Counted from the first letter of the stretch, positions 33,647-45,534 are shown. The stretch: 64,000 bases of DNA from Entamoeba invadens IP1 (GCF_000330505.1 NW_004191847.1:158834-222833), one strand, 5' to 3'. Numbers and translations are program-made. Notes: generated from the sequence alone by a model not told the origin.

Positions 33647-36600
33647 AAGTCAGTAAAAAAACGTTGTCCGCTTGTTAAACGTCGTCCGTTCTTTGTTATA
33701 TTTTTAGAAATGGTGTATTATTTTCAATTTTTGTTTTCATTAAACTTAACATGTATTTATATCGCCCGATATATAACATGAAAAAAACAAACAAAAATTG
33801 TTTTTTAAAATATATAACCCAAAGTCACAAATAAAAAGTTAGATTTTTGAAGACTTTTTTCCCTTTAAATGTCAGGAAAAAACAATTCTTCTTGATATGT
33901 CATGAATAAATTTAAATACATTCAACAAATTAATATTGATTCAATTTCAAGTTTTAATTTTATTTTTACCATAAATTCAAACAGATTAAACTTAAAATCA
34001 AAGAATGCAAACACAACTTGGGTGCGTTTTTATTGTTGGACAACAATTAGAAATGGTTCATAACACATTGAATGAACTTTTACGTCCAATTGAACCATCT
34101 TCTGGGACTTTCGATGACTATGATGTATTATTAGAAGATATAGTCTTATTTAAGTCGAAAATGGAAGCAAATGTGAACAGAGAAATATGTTGTTATAACA
34201 ACATTTTGAATTTCGCTATTGGTGATTTAAATGGTGCTATTGCCGCGTTCAAAAACGAAAAAGAATGGATTGTAAAGATAATTACTACAATACAATCTAC
34301 AGAACATTTATTAGAAAGGGTCAAACTAATCAATGAACACATCACTAATTGTTTAAATTTCCTCACAAGCTATGCTGTTCCAAGAGCTGGTTTTGAGCAG
34401 CTTTATAATTATTTGAGACAAACCATGGTACCACTTCCTGGTGAAAACGAAGTGGATTTTCCAGAACAAACAAACAGACCACACTTGGAAGAAGTCCATG
34501 AAATATCCATGGCGAATAATGATGACGTCATTGACTTACTCCACTTAAACGACGATGAAAACGACAATTATAAAATGTCAGAAGAAAACAATGAAGATGC
34601 AGAGGAAATATCAGAGTCTTCAGTATCCATGGAAGAAATTGAAACTGGTACAAATTTGGATCTTCAAATTGAAAAAGTTTTTTTGGATGACGAATTCGAT
34701 TGTGATTATTTATACGACTATCTTCAATCAACAAAAACAAAAATGGACCATGTAGAGATCATTAACATGGTTTTAAGATTTTTGAATCTTAGAAGAAACA
34801 GGGAAGCTCAAAATAGGAGGATACAAATGTTCCGATTGTATGAATACTTGGTCAAAAAAACTCAAATTGACAGCTCCATTTTTATTGCAAGTTTAACAAA
34901 AAATATTTCAGCGGATATTTGGAGTCGACAAATAAACATGACCAAGAATGGGAAAAAAGTGTCTGGAAGGCCAACCTTGTTTTCTCGATTTGAAAAGGAT
35001 ACAATTGTCGAATTTATCCATCGTCGTGATGAATCAAAAAACCCTGCAACATACAACGACATAGTATTGTTTTTAATCAACGAGCTTGGTAGGGAAGACG
35101 TGGACGTGGACGTGAAGATGCTGTACAATTTTGTCAGATCCGAAACTAGAATTCAAACCGTGATGGGTGTATCATTGGAATCACAGAGAGTAGATGTCGA
35201 CTACAACAAAATAAACGCCTATTTTGATTTACTAGAAAAGGAAATTACTGGTGTATTGACAGCTTTTATTTTTAACTGCGACGAGTCTGGTTTTCAGGTT
35301 TGGGCTGACAAAATGGACCAAACTGTAATAATAATGAACCGTGGAGTGGATAAAGTTGAGGTTCCAGTCGAACGTACAGGTGGAAGGACTACCATGATGG
35401 GAGCAGTGTGTATGGACGGTACACCATTGAAGCCGTTATTTTTGATTCCAACAAAATCTATCGAAAAGGAACTTCTTGAAAATGGTGTAACTATCAACAG
35501 AGCACATCTCCATTACACCAATAAATCTTTCATGAACGGTTATTTATTTATGAGACGGTTACTTCTTGTGTTTATTCCATTAATCAAAACTAAGAGAGAG
35601 GTATACAAGTATTGGGGAAAGGCAGTTTTGATAATGGATGGGTATGATCCCATTTAAAAAATGATGCTATTTCGTTGCTCAGTAAAAACAATGTGCGTGT
35701 CATGTTGATGCCTTCACATGTTTCACATCTTGTGCAAGTATTGGATGTGGGCTTGTTTGGAAACCAAAAAAGACTCTGTGTCGCAGAGAAGTCTTTTATG
35801 AATGACGCTTATTCGTCTTTGTCTGTATCTGTGGTACAAATTTTGTCAATAATAAATTCTTGGGAAAAAGCAACAACAAAAAATACAATCTCAGCATTTG
35901 TCTCATGTGGATTAATTCCAATTTTGTTAGACAACCTCCAAATTGTTTGCGAAGTAGTAAAAAAATCTTGTACCAAAATTGATCACTTTTTTACTCAAGA
36001 AGAAATTGAAGAGTGTGTAAATAGTCTACCAACGGGACTATCCGATACAATGAAAAGAAAAAAGGCGTTAAAAACACTTAGAAGCAAAGCAAGAAGTTAT
36101 GACAATTCATTACTAAAATCAAAACATGGCCTTGTTTTATACAAAAGAGAAAGAATACCATTGAGTGTATTGAACCAAACAACAATGTCAATTATATAAT
36201 TTCGCTAACAGATGTATTTATCAATTTAATTTTTATTTAACGAGTTTTTTATTACATGAATTGTTAATTAAAATTGCTTTTTTGATGAAACATATTATTT
36301 TATTTGGTAAGTATATGTTATTTAGTTAAACTTGTTAATTTAAAAACAACTGTATTATATTATATATTAAAAAACAATAAAATAATTTAATGTATCATAT
36401 ATTTTAATAAATGATAAAAACAAGGGTTTTAAACAAACTGTTTGAAATTCAATAATCAAACCTTCTTGTTAATTGTAAGTGTTTGTTTTTGAGATATAAC
36501 CTCAAGTGACCTTTAGAATGTTTGAATTTGGTTATAGGCTTCACCACAATGACAATTACATTGGCTACAAATAATTATGTTTTTATAGATTGACACCATC

Positions 36601-37003
36601 AAAATGGTTGATTGAAGCAACACCTTTATACTCTATACTCTCCGAATGACTTGGTCAAGCTAACTTGTATGATTACGAACCCTTTTATCCTTTTCATAGA
36701 GCCAATGTTTGTACTCGCCATTTAATTACACTCTTCTCGAGAGCGTCGTTTTGGCGAGGTCTTTGAAAATGATAAAAATGAAAAATTTATGGGTTAAGAA
36801 AACTGTAAAATAAATGATGTTTGATTTTTAGTTGTTTTTAATTTTGAAAAAAATACAAAAAAAAACGAAAGAAAAAAAAATATGAAAAAAATAAATAGAT
36901 TTTTGGTAAATGTTTTTGAATTGTGTAGAAGAATTGTATCTCATGTTAGAAGATTCTGGACCGGACAACGTTTAACAAGCGGACAACGTTTTCCCACTGA
37001 CTA
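33647..37003 (+). mobile_element. Pogo/Tigger-like (Tc1/mariner superfamily) DNA transposon
   Basis: A 3.36-kb element. Its ends are 42-bp inverted repeats with about five mismatches: AAGTCAGT, an A/G-rich stretch, CGTTGTCCGCTTGTTAAACG, then TCGTCCG, at 33647-33688 and inverted at 36962-37003. Each end contains the 9-mer CGTTGTCCG (or CGTCGTCCG) twice, 18 bp apart. TA flanks both sides (33645-33646 and 37004-37005), the target duplication of this superfamily. It carries a frameshifted DDE transposase gene, and about 760 bases of non-coding AT-rich DNA (36200-36960). Exact termini could be shifted by a few bases (the CAGT at 33651 is an alternative end). Confidence 0.85.
34005..36199 (+). pseudogene. 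DDE transposase of pogo/Tigger type, broken by one frameshift
   Basis: The reading frame covers 34005-35657 (550 codons) and then continues in another frame to 36199 (174 codons). An N-terminal helical region (1-180) and an acidic stretch come first, then a helix-turn-helix-like part (GRPTLFSRFEKDTIVEF), then a DDE superfamily nuclease core. The catalytic Asp residues are seen in FNCDESGFQVW, VLIMDG and, after the shift, LVQVLDVGLFG. The shift is right after the second Asp, around 35648-35658, where the conserved H-x-x-H region should follow; a single missing base explains it. Apart from this I see no other break, so the copy was inactivated recently, or the base is a sequencing error. An intron at this spot is unlikely as there is no GTTTGT. 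Confidence 0.8.
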
Positions 37004-37033
37004 TAGTGAATATTTTTAGTTATAAATATAGTA

Positions 37034-38050
37034 CAGTCATTATTCGATATAAGGGAATACCAGGTACCAATGTTATTCGATATAAGGGAAAAAATGAGGA
37101 ATTATATATTTAACAAAAAAATACCTCGGTTTGTTTTTTGTCACAAAAATTATTTTTTTTTGATTATAATTTTTTTTCCTGACCAAAATAAACACTTTGC
37201 CTATATCTTGAAAACAATTGGCAATTATTTTTATCTTAAATAAATAATTAATTTCATAATAAATCAAAAAACAAAGACAAATATATTAACACAGTTAACA
37301 TAATAAATAAAACTTTTGTATCTAACTTTGTTTCGACTTAAAAACTTTTAATAAATCTGTTAAATCATTAAGTTTTAATGCAATCCAAATGTGTTAATAT
37401 AAGAACATCATTGATGTTACGAGACAAAATAAAAAATATTGAATTAATTGATCCTTATCAAAATTCACAGAAAGTAATCAAAGTTGTCGGACAGCATCTG
37501 AAAATAGTAATTTCTCCAAAGCAAGTTTATCATTTGCGTTCAATTTCTAAATAAACATTGATAATTTTTATCCTCGTATAAACGAATAAGAAACCACAGA
37601 ACCTGGAACTTGAGGAAGCAATGATCAATTGGTTTCATTAAGTTCGTAAAGAGGGAATACCAATTGATTATTATATGTTGTCAAGGAAAGTATACTTTTT
37701 GAAAGAATGCAAATACATTCATTGTATTATTTCAAAATAAAATTTACTTGTTTATCTATTTTTATTATAATTATTGTATTTTGTTTATTATAATTAAAAA
37801 TGTTCTATTAAAAATATAATAAAACATAGTTTTTATATTATTTTAATTAACTTTTTAACTTAGTGACAAATTAATCCAATTATTACCATTTTTGGGTTTT
37901 TAAATTGAAATAACCAACAAAAAGCAAACACATAAATTTCTTTTTTTTAATTTTTTTTTCTATTATTCGATATAAGGGCTTCCTCTTATTTTTCTCCCTT
38001 ATATCGAATAAATCCTTATATCGAATAGCCCTTATATCGAATATTGACTG
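37034..38050. mobile_element. Non-autonomous TA-flanked inverted-repeat element (1.0 kb)
   Basis: Both ends read CAGTCA(T/A)TATTCGATATAAGGG inward (22 bp, one mismatch), and TA flanks both (37032-37033, 38051-38052). The motif TATTCGATATAAGG is repeated: twice at the left end (37040 and about 37074), and three times at the right end with 16-18 bp spacing. The interior is AT-rich, with no transposase frame. Sequence differs from the neighbouring transposon, which ends only 30 bp away, so it was probably mobilised by a different transposase. Confidence 0.87.
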
Positions 38051-38216
38051 TATCATAGGATTTTGAATTTCAATCGATTACAAGTTTTGAGACATCTTCG
38101 ACTTCGTTGAGAGAATTTAAGAAAAAATAATATGAATATCACTCTTTTTTTTAATTCGCTTATTTATTAGTTTACAGACCAAAAAGAACCAAACTACTAT
38201 TTTGAACGAAATATAA

Positions 38217-39012
38217 ATGGAAGTGCTTCAGCTTAAATACCCAACTTATATTTCAACGGAAAATAAAGTTCAAGCTGGTGGTCACGATGACTGTATTAAA
38301 ATAAGTGGTGCTTTTATTGAAAAGATTATTCCGGTCTACGTCCGTGTTTGTTACAACGTATGACTATCAAACCCTTACTCACAAATAGGAAATTGAATTT
38401 TATGAAGAGAACAAAGATGTTAAAGAGTTAAAAGGGTTGATACCAACATACTCAAAACATTATTTAGTGGATGGGAAGAATGCTATTCAGATTGAGAACA
38501 TAACTTTTAATTACATACACCCATGTGTGTTAGACATCAAAATTTGTGGGCAGTCGTGGTGTGATGACACAACAGCTGAGCGTCTTCCCGGCCGTCAAAA
38601 ACTAGATTTAAAAACGACGACTCGCACGTTGAATATGCGGTTCTCAGGAATGAAATTATTTGATGGGCACAAAACGTTGAGTGTCGACAATTTGATCTAT
38701 CGTGTGTTTAATGATCGAGAATCTCTCTGCGAACTAATTCGCCCATTTTTCGATAATATCGGCGAACACAAGGAAACGATAAAATCGCGTTACATTGATC
38801 AAATTGTGAAGATCGCAGAGGGAATTAAGACAATGAAGTACTCCTTTTACTCGAGTTCCCTTCTCTTTGTCTACGACTGGAATACAGAAAAGGCGGACTG
38901 TCGATGGATCGATTTTTCTCATTATTACAACAACACTAAAAATGTTACTAAATACGACGACGGTGTTCAGAAAGGGATGTCTAACATGATCGATATCATT
39001 AAGTCACTTTGA
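38217..39012 (+). CDS. Inositol polyphosphate multikinase/IP6K family kinase (two exons)
   Basis: Enzymes of this family phosphorylate soluble inositol phosphates (IP3 to IP5, or IP6 to pyrophosphates). Exon 1 is 38217-38345, a 43-bp intron follows (GTTTGTTA...AAATAG), exon 2 is 38389-39012; phase 0; 250 residues, short like plant and yeast-type minimal IPMKs. HPCVLDIKICGQSW near residue 87 corresponds to the family PxxxDxKxG motif; here Cys stands at the Gly, with Gly one place later. KTTTRTLNMRFSGMK fits the IPMK-type R(V/F)SGxK segment. SSLLFVYD (about 199) and IDFSHYY (about 218) are the SSLL and IDF ATP/metal motifs. The gene sits between two transposons and appears intact. Confidence 0.85.
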
Positions 39013-39296
39013 GCTATATTAATTCTTTTCTTAATATAATTTACTATAAAAATATAGTTTTATACTCCCCATAATTCGTATTTTGATAAAAGAATTGAAA
39101 TTATTAAAAATATATAATTAATGAATAAAATGTATTTTCTTGAGAAAATAGTTAACATGATGACTTATCCAATGTTAGACTCTGAATATGATTGAGGATA
39201 ACTTTGTGTCTGATTTTTTGTTATAAACAATAAAACATTTTAAATAACATTTTGTTAATTTTTTAGTTGATTTGCTATAAATAAAAATTTTAACTA
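39013..39296. other. Intergenic AT-rich DNA after the IPMK-like gene
   Basis: About 280 bases, no feature seen; ends at the TA flank (39295-39296) of the next inverted-repeat element. Confidence 0.5.
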
Positions 39297-39991
39297 AAGT
39301 GACTTCCCCAAGGTGTGCAAGTTAAAATTATTAGTCTTTTATACAGGGAAAGGGAGTGCAAGACTAAATTTTAGTTGAAAAACATTTTATTAAAAAATGT
39401 TATTCGTTTCCAAATTGTTTCAAAAAACACACAACCCTTTAATACTTGAATTAATAAACTACAAAAAGCAAATTAAATTATAAAAATTGGGTAATGGTTT
39501 GTCTATGTGTTTAATGTAAAAACTGTTTTGTTTCAAGAACGTGAATAAATGTCGATGTCTCTTGTGTTAGCGTAATTCAAGGCGACAAGAAGAAGTATGA
39601 TAAACATTATGTTTTTCTCTGTGCCATTTTATAGCAAACAATAACAAATAGTCTGTTTAAAAGGTGCAGTTCATTGTTACAAATCGATGTGTACTGTTGT
39701 CCAGAACTGGTCCTTCGATAATTTCCATTGGGTCGCTTTCCCGAAATTGTTGCTTAATTAATTGTATTCGAAGTGTGAAAGTTAAAAATTGCAACGTCAC
39801 AAGGTGTGCAAGTTAAAGTATAATTTAGTAATAACTTCGAAATTATAATTAATAATTAAACTAAAAATAATCTTTTTTTTTCAAAATTTCAAAAAATTAA
39901 TGATTCTATTTTTTTAATAAAAAAATTATAAATGAACTATACCTTAACTTGCACACCCTTAAACTAACTTGCACACCTTGGGAAGTCACTT
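39297..39991. mobile_element. Non-autonomous TA-flanked inverted-repeat element (0.7 kb)
   Basis: The left end is AAGTGACTTCCCCAAGGTGTG followed by CAAGTTAAAA; the right end is its inverted copy, lacking one C. TA flanks both (39295-39296, 39992-39993). The inner motif AAGGTGTGCAAGTTA is iterated: twice at the right end about 19 bp apart, and once more inside at about 39800. The rest is AT-rich and non-coding. It ends about 440 bp before the BPI-like/PqiA gene. Confidence 0.85.
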
Positions 39992-39993
39992 TA

Positions 39994-40398
39994 TTTGCAA
40001 ATTAATTGAAAAATGAATTTTCGTCGTTTTTGTTTCTGAAATTTTGGAATTTAAAAGCTAAAGTGAATGTTCATGAGTTTAAATACAAAAAATTCAAAAT
40101 ATCAAAATCGTTCAATTGAAAAGGATAATTAACTGTTCAAAAAGACCAAAATTTCAAATTGAAAATGAGCAAAATTTTTACTGTGGTTATACTCTTTTTA
40201 CCACAAAAATAATTCAAAAAATATGAACAAAAGAATTTTTGTATTAAAAATTCCCGAAAATATACCAATAAACCAGCCAAAAACATTATTACATTATTGA
40301 ATGTTTACTTGATAGGCAAGGAAGAGAGTGACAGGCACAAAAAAATACGAAATATTGCTGATTGTACTTTTCAAAAATCTGCTCCTGATTAATATGAT
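39994..40398. other. AT-rich intergenic DNA upstream of the BPI-like/PqiA gene
   Basis: About 400 bases, no coding frame or repeat pair visible; ends at the promoter box. Confidence 0.5.
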
Positions 40399-40408
40399 GA
40401 ACTTAAAA
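40399..40408 (+). promoter_or_regulatory. Putative core promoter (GAACTTAAAA)
   Basis: GAACTTAAAA, 30 nt before the ATG at 40429; identical to the boxes at 25802 and 46352. Confidence 0.5.
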
Positions 40409-40428
40409 CCTCTCATTAACTCATACCA

Positions 40429-43400
40429 ATGGTCCTATTCTTCATTTTATTATTAACAATAGTACATGCGCAAGATGATTACTGTGACTTCAATTGCTTT
40501 ATAGAAGGTCTTTCCTTCACTGTTGATATGGAAGGTAAAATGTCTACGATGGGATATAATATCCCAAATATCACATTCAATGGGATGGAAGTTAACACCA
40601 TCAGTGGTTCTGTTGATGACCCTGCGAAGCCTTCCAAGTTCACTGCGCACGTTTCCTTACACACTTTATATGGGAAAGGTCCAATAGTTAAAGAAAGTAA
40701 GAATAAGGAAATTGGGTACATGTCACTTAGTTTGAAAGATTGTTCTTTGACGTTCACGTTGGGGTTTGAGACATACAATTATATGGGGTACAACCTTGTC
40801 AAGGGAGTCATCCCGTCTATATCCATAGACTTAAATGTATGGTCTGCTAAGATAGATTTGAAGTGTACGGACTGTTCTGTGGGGGACTCTATAGTATTAG
40901 GGTTGGGGGACTTCTTCATAGCTATTGTTAAGAACTTCTTGCAGTTGATTGTCAACTCGAACATCGATAAGATCAACAATCTCTTGAAGACTCAATTGGA
41001 CGCATTCTTTATCAACGTGAATACCAACTACATTGAAAAGTATATCAATAACACTCACCCCTTAGACATCCCATTCACTTTAAAAGAGAACGAATTGGTT
41101 AATATAACAAAGAACTCAATGTTCGACATGTTATCATGGGCAACTACGGAACTATTAGGTGGAAATACATCACTCGGCATTAACAATTTAATTAATAGAT
41201 TTACTAAAGAGACGGGGTCTCTTGTAGCAGGTGGAAAGGAAGAGGACACATTCCCTTTGTTAACAGACAAAATCATATCTGCGTTAAACATGTCTGGATT
41301 GTATATCCCTGACATCAATGGGACTATAGACTTCGCTCTGACATTTTTGAATGTCTCGGGGTTGAACACGTGGAATAACTTGAACTTTTTCGAACCGCTC
41401 AGAGACGTACAAGTGAATATCTCAAACGCGGCAAATGAAACATCAAGTGGTTCTTCAAACAGTTCAGAAAGTGTAGAAAACGTCAGTGAAGGTAATATGT
41501 GTTCTGAAGAAAAGAAGTGCGACTACCAAATGAAGTTAGCTTCGGGCTTACAAGACTTAGAAATCTCCATGACGTTCTCTATTAATGCGACTGCGGAGTC
41601 GCCGAGTGTGAGCACTGGCGGTAAAAAGTTGCACGAAGAGGCCAATTTTTATTTAAAAGTGTCAAAGAACTATATGGAAGGAAGACTGCAAGTTGCGATG
41701 CAACAAGGCAAATTCAATAATTATAGCAATTCGATGTGTATGAATGGAAACTGCTGGTTGGCCTTGTTAGAAGAAGGCACGGGGGTACCCATCTTCATAT
41801 TCAACACGAGTCTTGATGTGATAAAATTGACAGCCGCCTCGGCGTATTTAGAAGATGGCATTCAACAAATCATTAACTCGATTGTGGAGGTCTTTCTCTA
41901 TAACTATAAAGAAGCCATTCCAGCTCTTATTAATGGGTTGGTCAATGAATTGGCGACAAACTACACAAATCAAGAAATTGAAAAGGTTGTTGGGACTGAT
42001 TGCAAGACCATTGAAGATGAAATAGTGTTGGGGTATAAGCCCAGTGTTGTTGTATTGTGTTTGATTGTAGCTTGTGTGTTGAGTGCGATGTTCTGTGGCA
42101 TTGCGTTGATGGTGTTAGTGAAGAAAAGAAGATCACAACACAGCGCTGAAGTCAAAATGAAGACTGAAAAGGTCCAAGCAGAGTTAAACACTGTAGCACA
42201 AGAATCGTACACAGATTCCTTTTCAACAGACACTTCAGAGGACAAAGTCGACTTGATTAAGCACAAAACGAAGAAAAGTATATGGAAGAAAATGTTACAT
42301 TTCCCTGGATGGTTCTTTTCTCAATTTTCTCGAACAGATCCTGAAGGTTCTAGTCTCTTTTTAGACTCTCGCATTACGATTTTAGTTCGAGTTATAGTCC
42401 CAATCATTATCTTCTTTAATATTGGGATCTTTATAACGTCCAATACAGGAATTGGAGCAACTGTACATGCGTACATCTTGTTTGGAGGGAATAATGAAAT
42501 CCAAATGCCTGTGTCGACATTTGGGTTGGTCGACAGTGTCAGAGATATGTGGACTGCTGGGGTTTACCCTCTCTCTATATTAATTCTTGTGTTTTCTGGG
42601 ATATGGCCTTACACCAAACTCATTTTCTTGTTATTCAGCTGGTTCACTCCAGCCAGTATATTAAAACCAAGTATTCGTGGAGGTATACTTAGTGTCTTGG
42701 ATGCGTTTGTTCTGTCTTTTTTGATACGCGATCAATTATTTTAAAATACAATCTTAGTGATTGTTTATGGCAAAAATAACAGTGATAATAGTGTTAAAAT
42801 AAACTTTGTTTTTAACAACTTAGGTTGGGCAAGTGGTCATTTTTGGACTCGTATGTCATGACTTTAATGATTATGGCCTTTTATTTTGATGTTCCCCTTC
42901 CTATTCACCACCCCGAGAATGTCTCTGAGCACATTTCCATTCAACTTTATGTTGATCCTGAGTACGGGTTTACTACACTCTTACTGGGTACTTTAGTCTC
43001 ATTAGTTCTCTCGCACTTCATGGTGTTCATTCACAACCAAATGATGAGTCACCCTTATGATAACTATGGCTCTAAAGCGAAATTATATCGACCACTGATG
43101 ATGTATACAACATTCTTTGCTACACGAATAGTTATGATTCTGATGATATTGGGAAGCATCGGACTGATAGTCACAGGCTTTTTCATCAACTCGTTTTCAT
43201 TTGACTTCTATGGACTTGCGGGGTGGGCACTGGATTTACTCGACTTCTCGCAACATAGAGATTTCTCTGTGATGGACTTGGGCGTCGATTTGCCGTCGGC
43301 GTGTAGAGAACCGAACAGTTTTGTTGTCAGATTTATTCAAGTGACTTACTTTATCACTATTGTAGCACTCCCTATGGTGCACTTGATCGTTATGTTATTG

Positions 43401-43871
43401 TTGTGGATCTTCCCATTCAATAGAAAATTTCAAAATTGGGTCTTCAACACGTGTGAAATTCTGTATGCTTGGTCGTGTATTGATGTCTTCATAATTTCTG
43501 TCATTGCAGCAGTGGTGGAGTTATCACAGTTTGCGGAGTTCATGGTCGAGCCCATGTGTGGTGCGCCTATAGGAAAATCAGATATGAGTCTCGATGGCAT
43601 CATCGCGAAGTTCTTTGGCGAAGAAAAATACATTGAAGGCCATGAAACGTGTTTTGAAGTGAAGGCTGTGTTAACGGATGGATGCTGGTACTTATTTGCT
43701 GGTGTTGTGTTATACACTATCACAGCAATTGCTATCACAAAAATATCTAAAAGAGTCTTAAAGGAGAGATTGCCTAGTCAGGATGAGGTGGAAGAGTTTA
43801 AGGAAAATAGTAAAGAGAAGATGCAAGACAAGATGCCACTGTTATATGGTGTAGATGAAGATAAATTGTAA
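40429..43871 (+). CDS. BPI/TULIP-like lipid-binding protein fused to PqiA/LetA membrane domains (two exons)
   Basis: The product is 1107 residues. Exon 1 is 40429-42704, the intron 42705-42823 (GTTTGTTC...ACTTAG, phase 2), exon 2 42824-43871. After a signal peptide (MVLFFILLLTIVHAQ) comes a region of about 515 residues facing the lumen or outside, with a BPI-like pattern: beta strands with alternate hydrophobic residues, a Cys pair, and long amphipathic helices (IVNSNIDKINNLLKTQLDAF). A second similar half lies at about 360-530. A span near 537-562 and a cytosolic linker of about 85 residues follow. Then come two PqiA-type modules: GLVDSVRDMWTAGVYPLSIL, SGIWPYTKL and DALGKWSFLDSYVM match the bacterial PqiA/LetA signature (GxxxLxxxG, P-x-x-K, LGxWSMxDVF), and the second has AWSCIDVFIIS. 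No zinc-ribbon Cys pairs are seen. PqiA/LetA proteins move lipids between membranes, so lipid transport is inferred. The PqiA call is firm, the BPI-like one moderate. Confidence 0.8.
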
Positions 43872-44119
43872 CTTATGATTACCATTAGTTCTTTATGCAA
43901 ACTATACTAGTAATAGATTGTATAGTTCTATTAATAAATTATAAATGAACTAGAATTAAACCACTCAAAAACAAATAACAAATATTCTAGATAGAAATAC
44001 TAATTAGAATACTATTATTTGTAATTAATAAATCAAATTAAATGAATCTACTAGTTATTAACTAGAAATGAATTAATAATGAACTACAAAGGAACAAAGT
44101 GAGAACAAAGAAAACTTTA
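43872..44119. other. AT-rich intergenic DNA upstream of the PPP phosphatase
   Basis: About 250 bases of short repeated ACTAG/AATTA words; no gene seen. GAACAAAG before the ATG at 44120 may be its promoter box. Confidence 0.4.
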
Positions 44120-45120
44120 ATGTCATCTGCGTTCAAATATAACAGTCTTCTAGACGAATTGATTGGGTACAGGAACTGTACGAAGGGTTTCACACTTCCA
44201 CTGGACGTTTCTGTTCTCCTGTTTGTTACCCTTTTCTAAGTGACTAGAAAGCATTTGGCACATCTAGTCTAACTCTAATAGAGCGAGTTAAAAGGAATAA
44301 AAGAATTACATGTAGAGAAGTCTGTTCCGATGCGATTCACACCTTTTCATTAGAACCGACGGTGTTACGCCTGAACACGCCGATAACAGTTGTGGGCGAT
44401 TTACACGGACAATTCTATGACTTACTCCGAATCTTTGAAACAGTTCAATACCCGCCAAACACGACGTTTCTGTTCTTAGGGGATTACATCGATCGTGGCC
44501 ATTATGGCGTCGAGGTGGTTACGCTTCTGTTCTTATTGAAAATGAAATACCCCAAACACGTCTATTTGATTCGCGGAAACCACGAGACGGAATACGTCTC
44601 GCTCCTCCACGGCTTTTACTCGGAGTGTCAGAAGTTCAAAGACGAGCAAAGCAAAGTCTTCGACGCGTTTCAAGCCGTTTTCGATTATCTTCCCTTGTGC
44701 GCGATTATCAAAGAAAAGGTGTTTTGTGTCCACGGCGGCATCTCCCCGTCGCTCAATTCTCTCGAACAAATCGAACAAACCAAAAAGCCTTTCAAAATCC
44801 CAAACAGCGGCTTCCTCTGCGATTTGGTGTGGTCAGACCCTAATGACCTCGACATCAACGGTTGGATGAAAAGTGAACGTGGGATGGGCTGTGTGTATGG
44901 ACAAGACGTCTGTGATGACTTTTTAATGAAGAACGGCTTCGAGGTGATACTCCGCGCTCATCAAAACGTCGACGGGTACAAGTTCTCCCTTAACAAAAAA
45001 GTGGTGACGGTATTTTCGTGCCCAAACTACATGGAGACTTATGAGAACACCGGCGCGGTGATCCGCTTCGACGACAACTTGATGGGACACTTCGTCGTCT
45101 TCAAACCAACAAAGAAGTGA
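44120..45120 (+). CDS. PPP-family Ser/Thr protein phosphatase, PP1/PP2A-like (two exons)
   Basis: A metal-dependent Ser/Thr phosphatase of about 319 residues. The core has GDLHGQF, GDYIDRG, IRGNHET, HGGISPS and the WSDPND segment, so all metal and phosphate ligands are present. RGMGCVYG and SCPNYMETYENTGA replace the usual RGxGxxFG and SAPNYC..., so it is divergent from classical PP1. The frame is open upstream of the GTG at 44362, back to a TAG acceptor at 44245-44247, adding the N-terminal helices (LIERVKRNK...HTFSLEPTVLRL). A first exon starting with ATG 44120 fits best with a donor at 44207 (GTTTCT, phase 0) and intron 44207-44247; the nearby GTTTGT at 44215 is out of phase with this acceptor. 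The exon 1 junction is thus uncertain; the core is not. The stretch is more GC-rich than its surroundings. Confidence 0.85.
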
Positions 45121-45534
45121 TTGGATGGTTATTTGAATAGCTTTTTATGTCATTTCTCTAATTATTTCTCATATACTATACTAAAATAGTTTTTTTTTAT
45201 TAATTAATTAATTAATTATAATCGTAAAGGTATATAGTTATAGATATAGTTAATTTTGTTATAAATATGGTATTTGTCTTTATAATACAATACTATTATA
45301 TTTATAATATATTTATAATATAATAAGTTAGACAAATGAAATTAAAGAAAAAGTTTGAATTATGAACCAATAGAAGAGAGTAATCTCTATGGTACTATAT
45401 TTTTTATAATAATTTTACTATATATAATCAATGGAACGATATAAGAGGAAACAGCGAAATGAAAGAACCCAGGAGGGTATAATCGATAGTAACGCAACGA
45501 TAAAACGAATCAGATCAATTGAAAAGGGAAACAA
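45121..45534. other. AT-rich intergenic DNA between convergent genes
   Basis: About 410 bases with ATTAATTAATTAATTA runs; no coding frame or RNA gene seen. Confidence 0.5.

Noticed and set aside
37073..37267. 64-codon minus-strand frame in the non-autonomous element
   Set aside because: Lys/Ile/Phe-rich with no domain; no sign of a transposase.
33647..38050. CRISPR-like interpretation of the repeated TATTCGATATAAGG words
   Set aside because: Copies are few, sit only at element ends in inverted orientation, and this is eukaryotic DNA.
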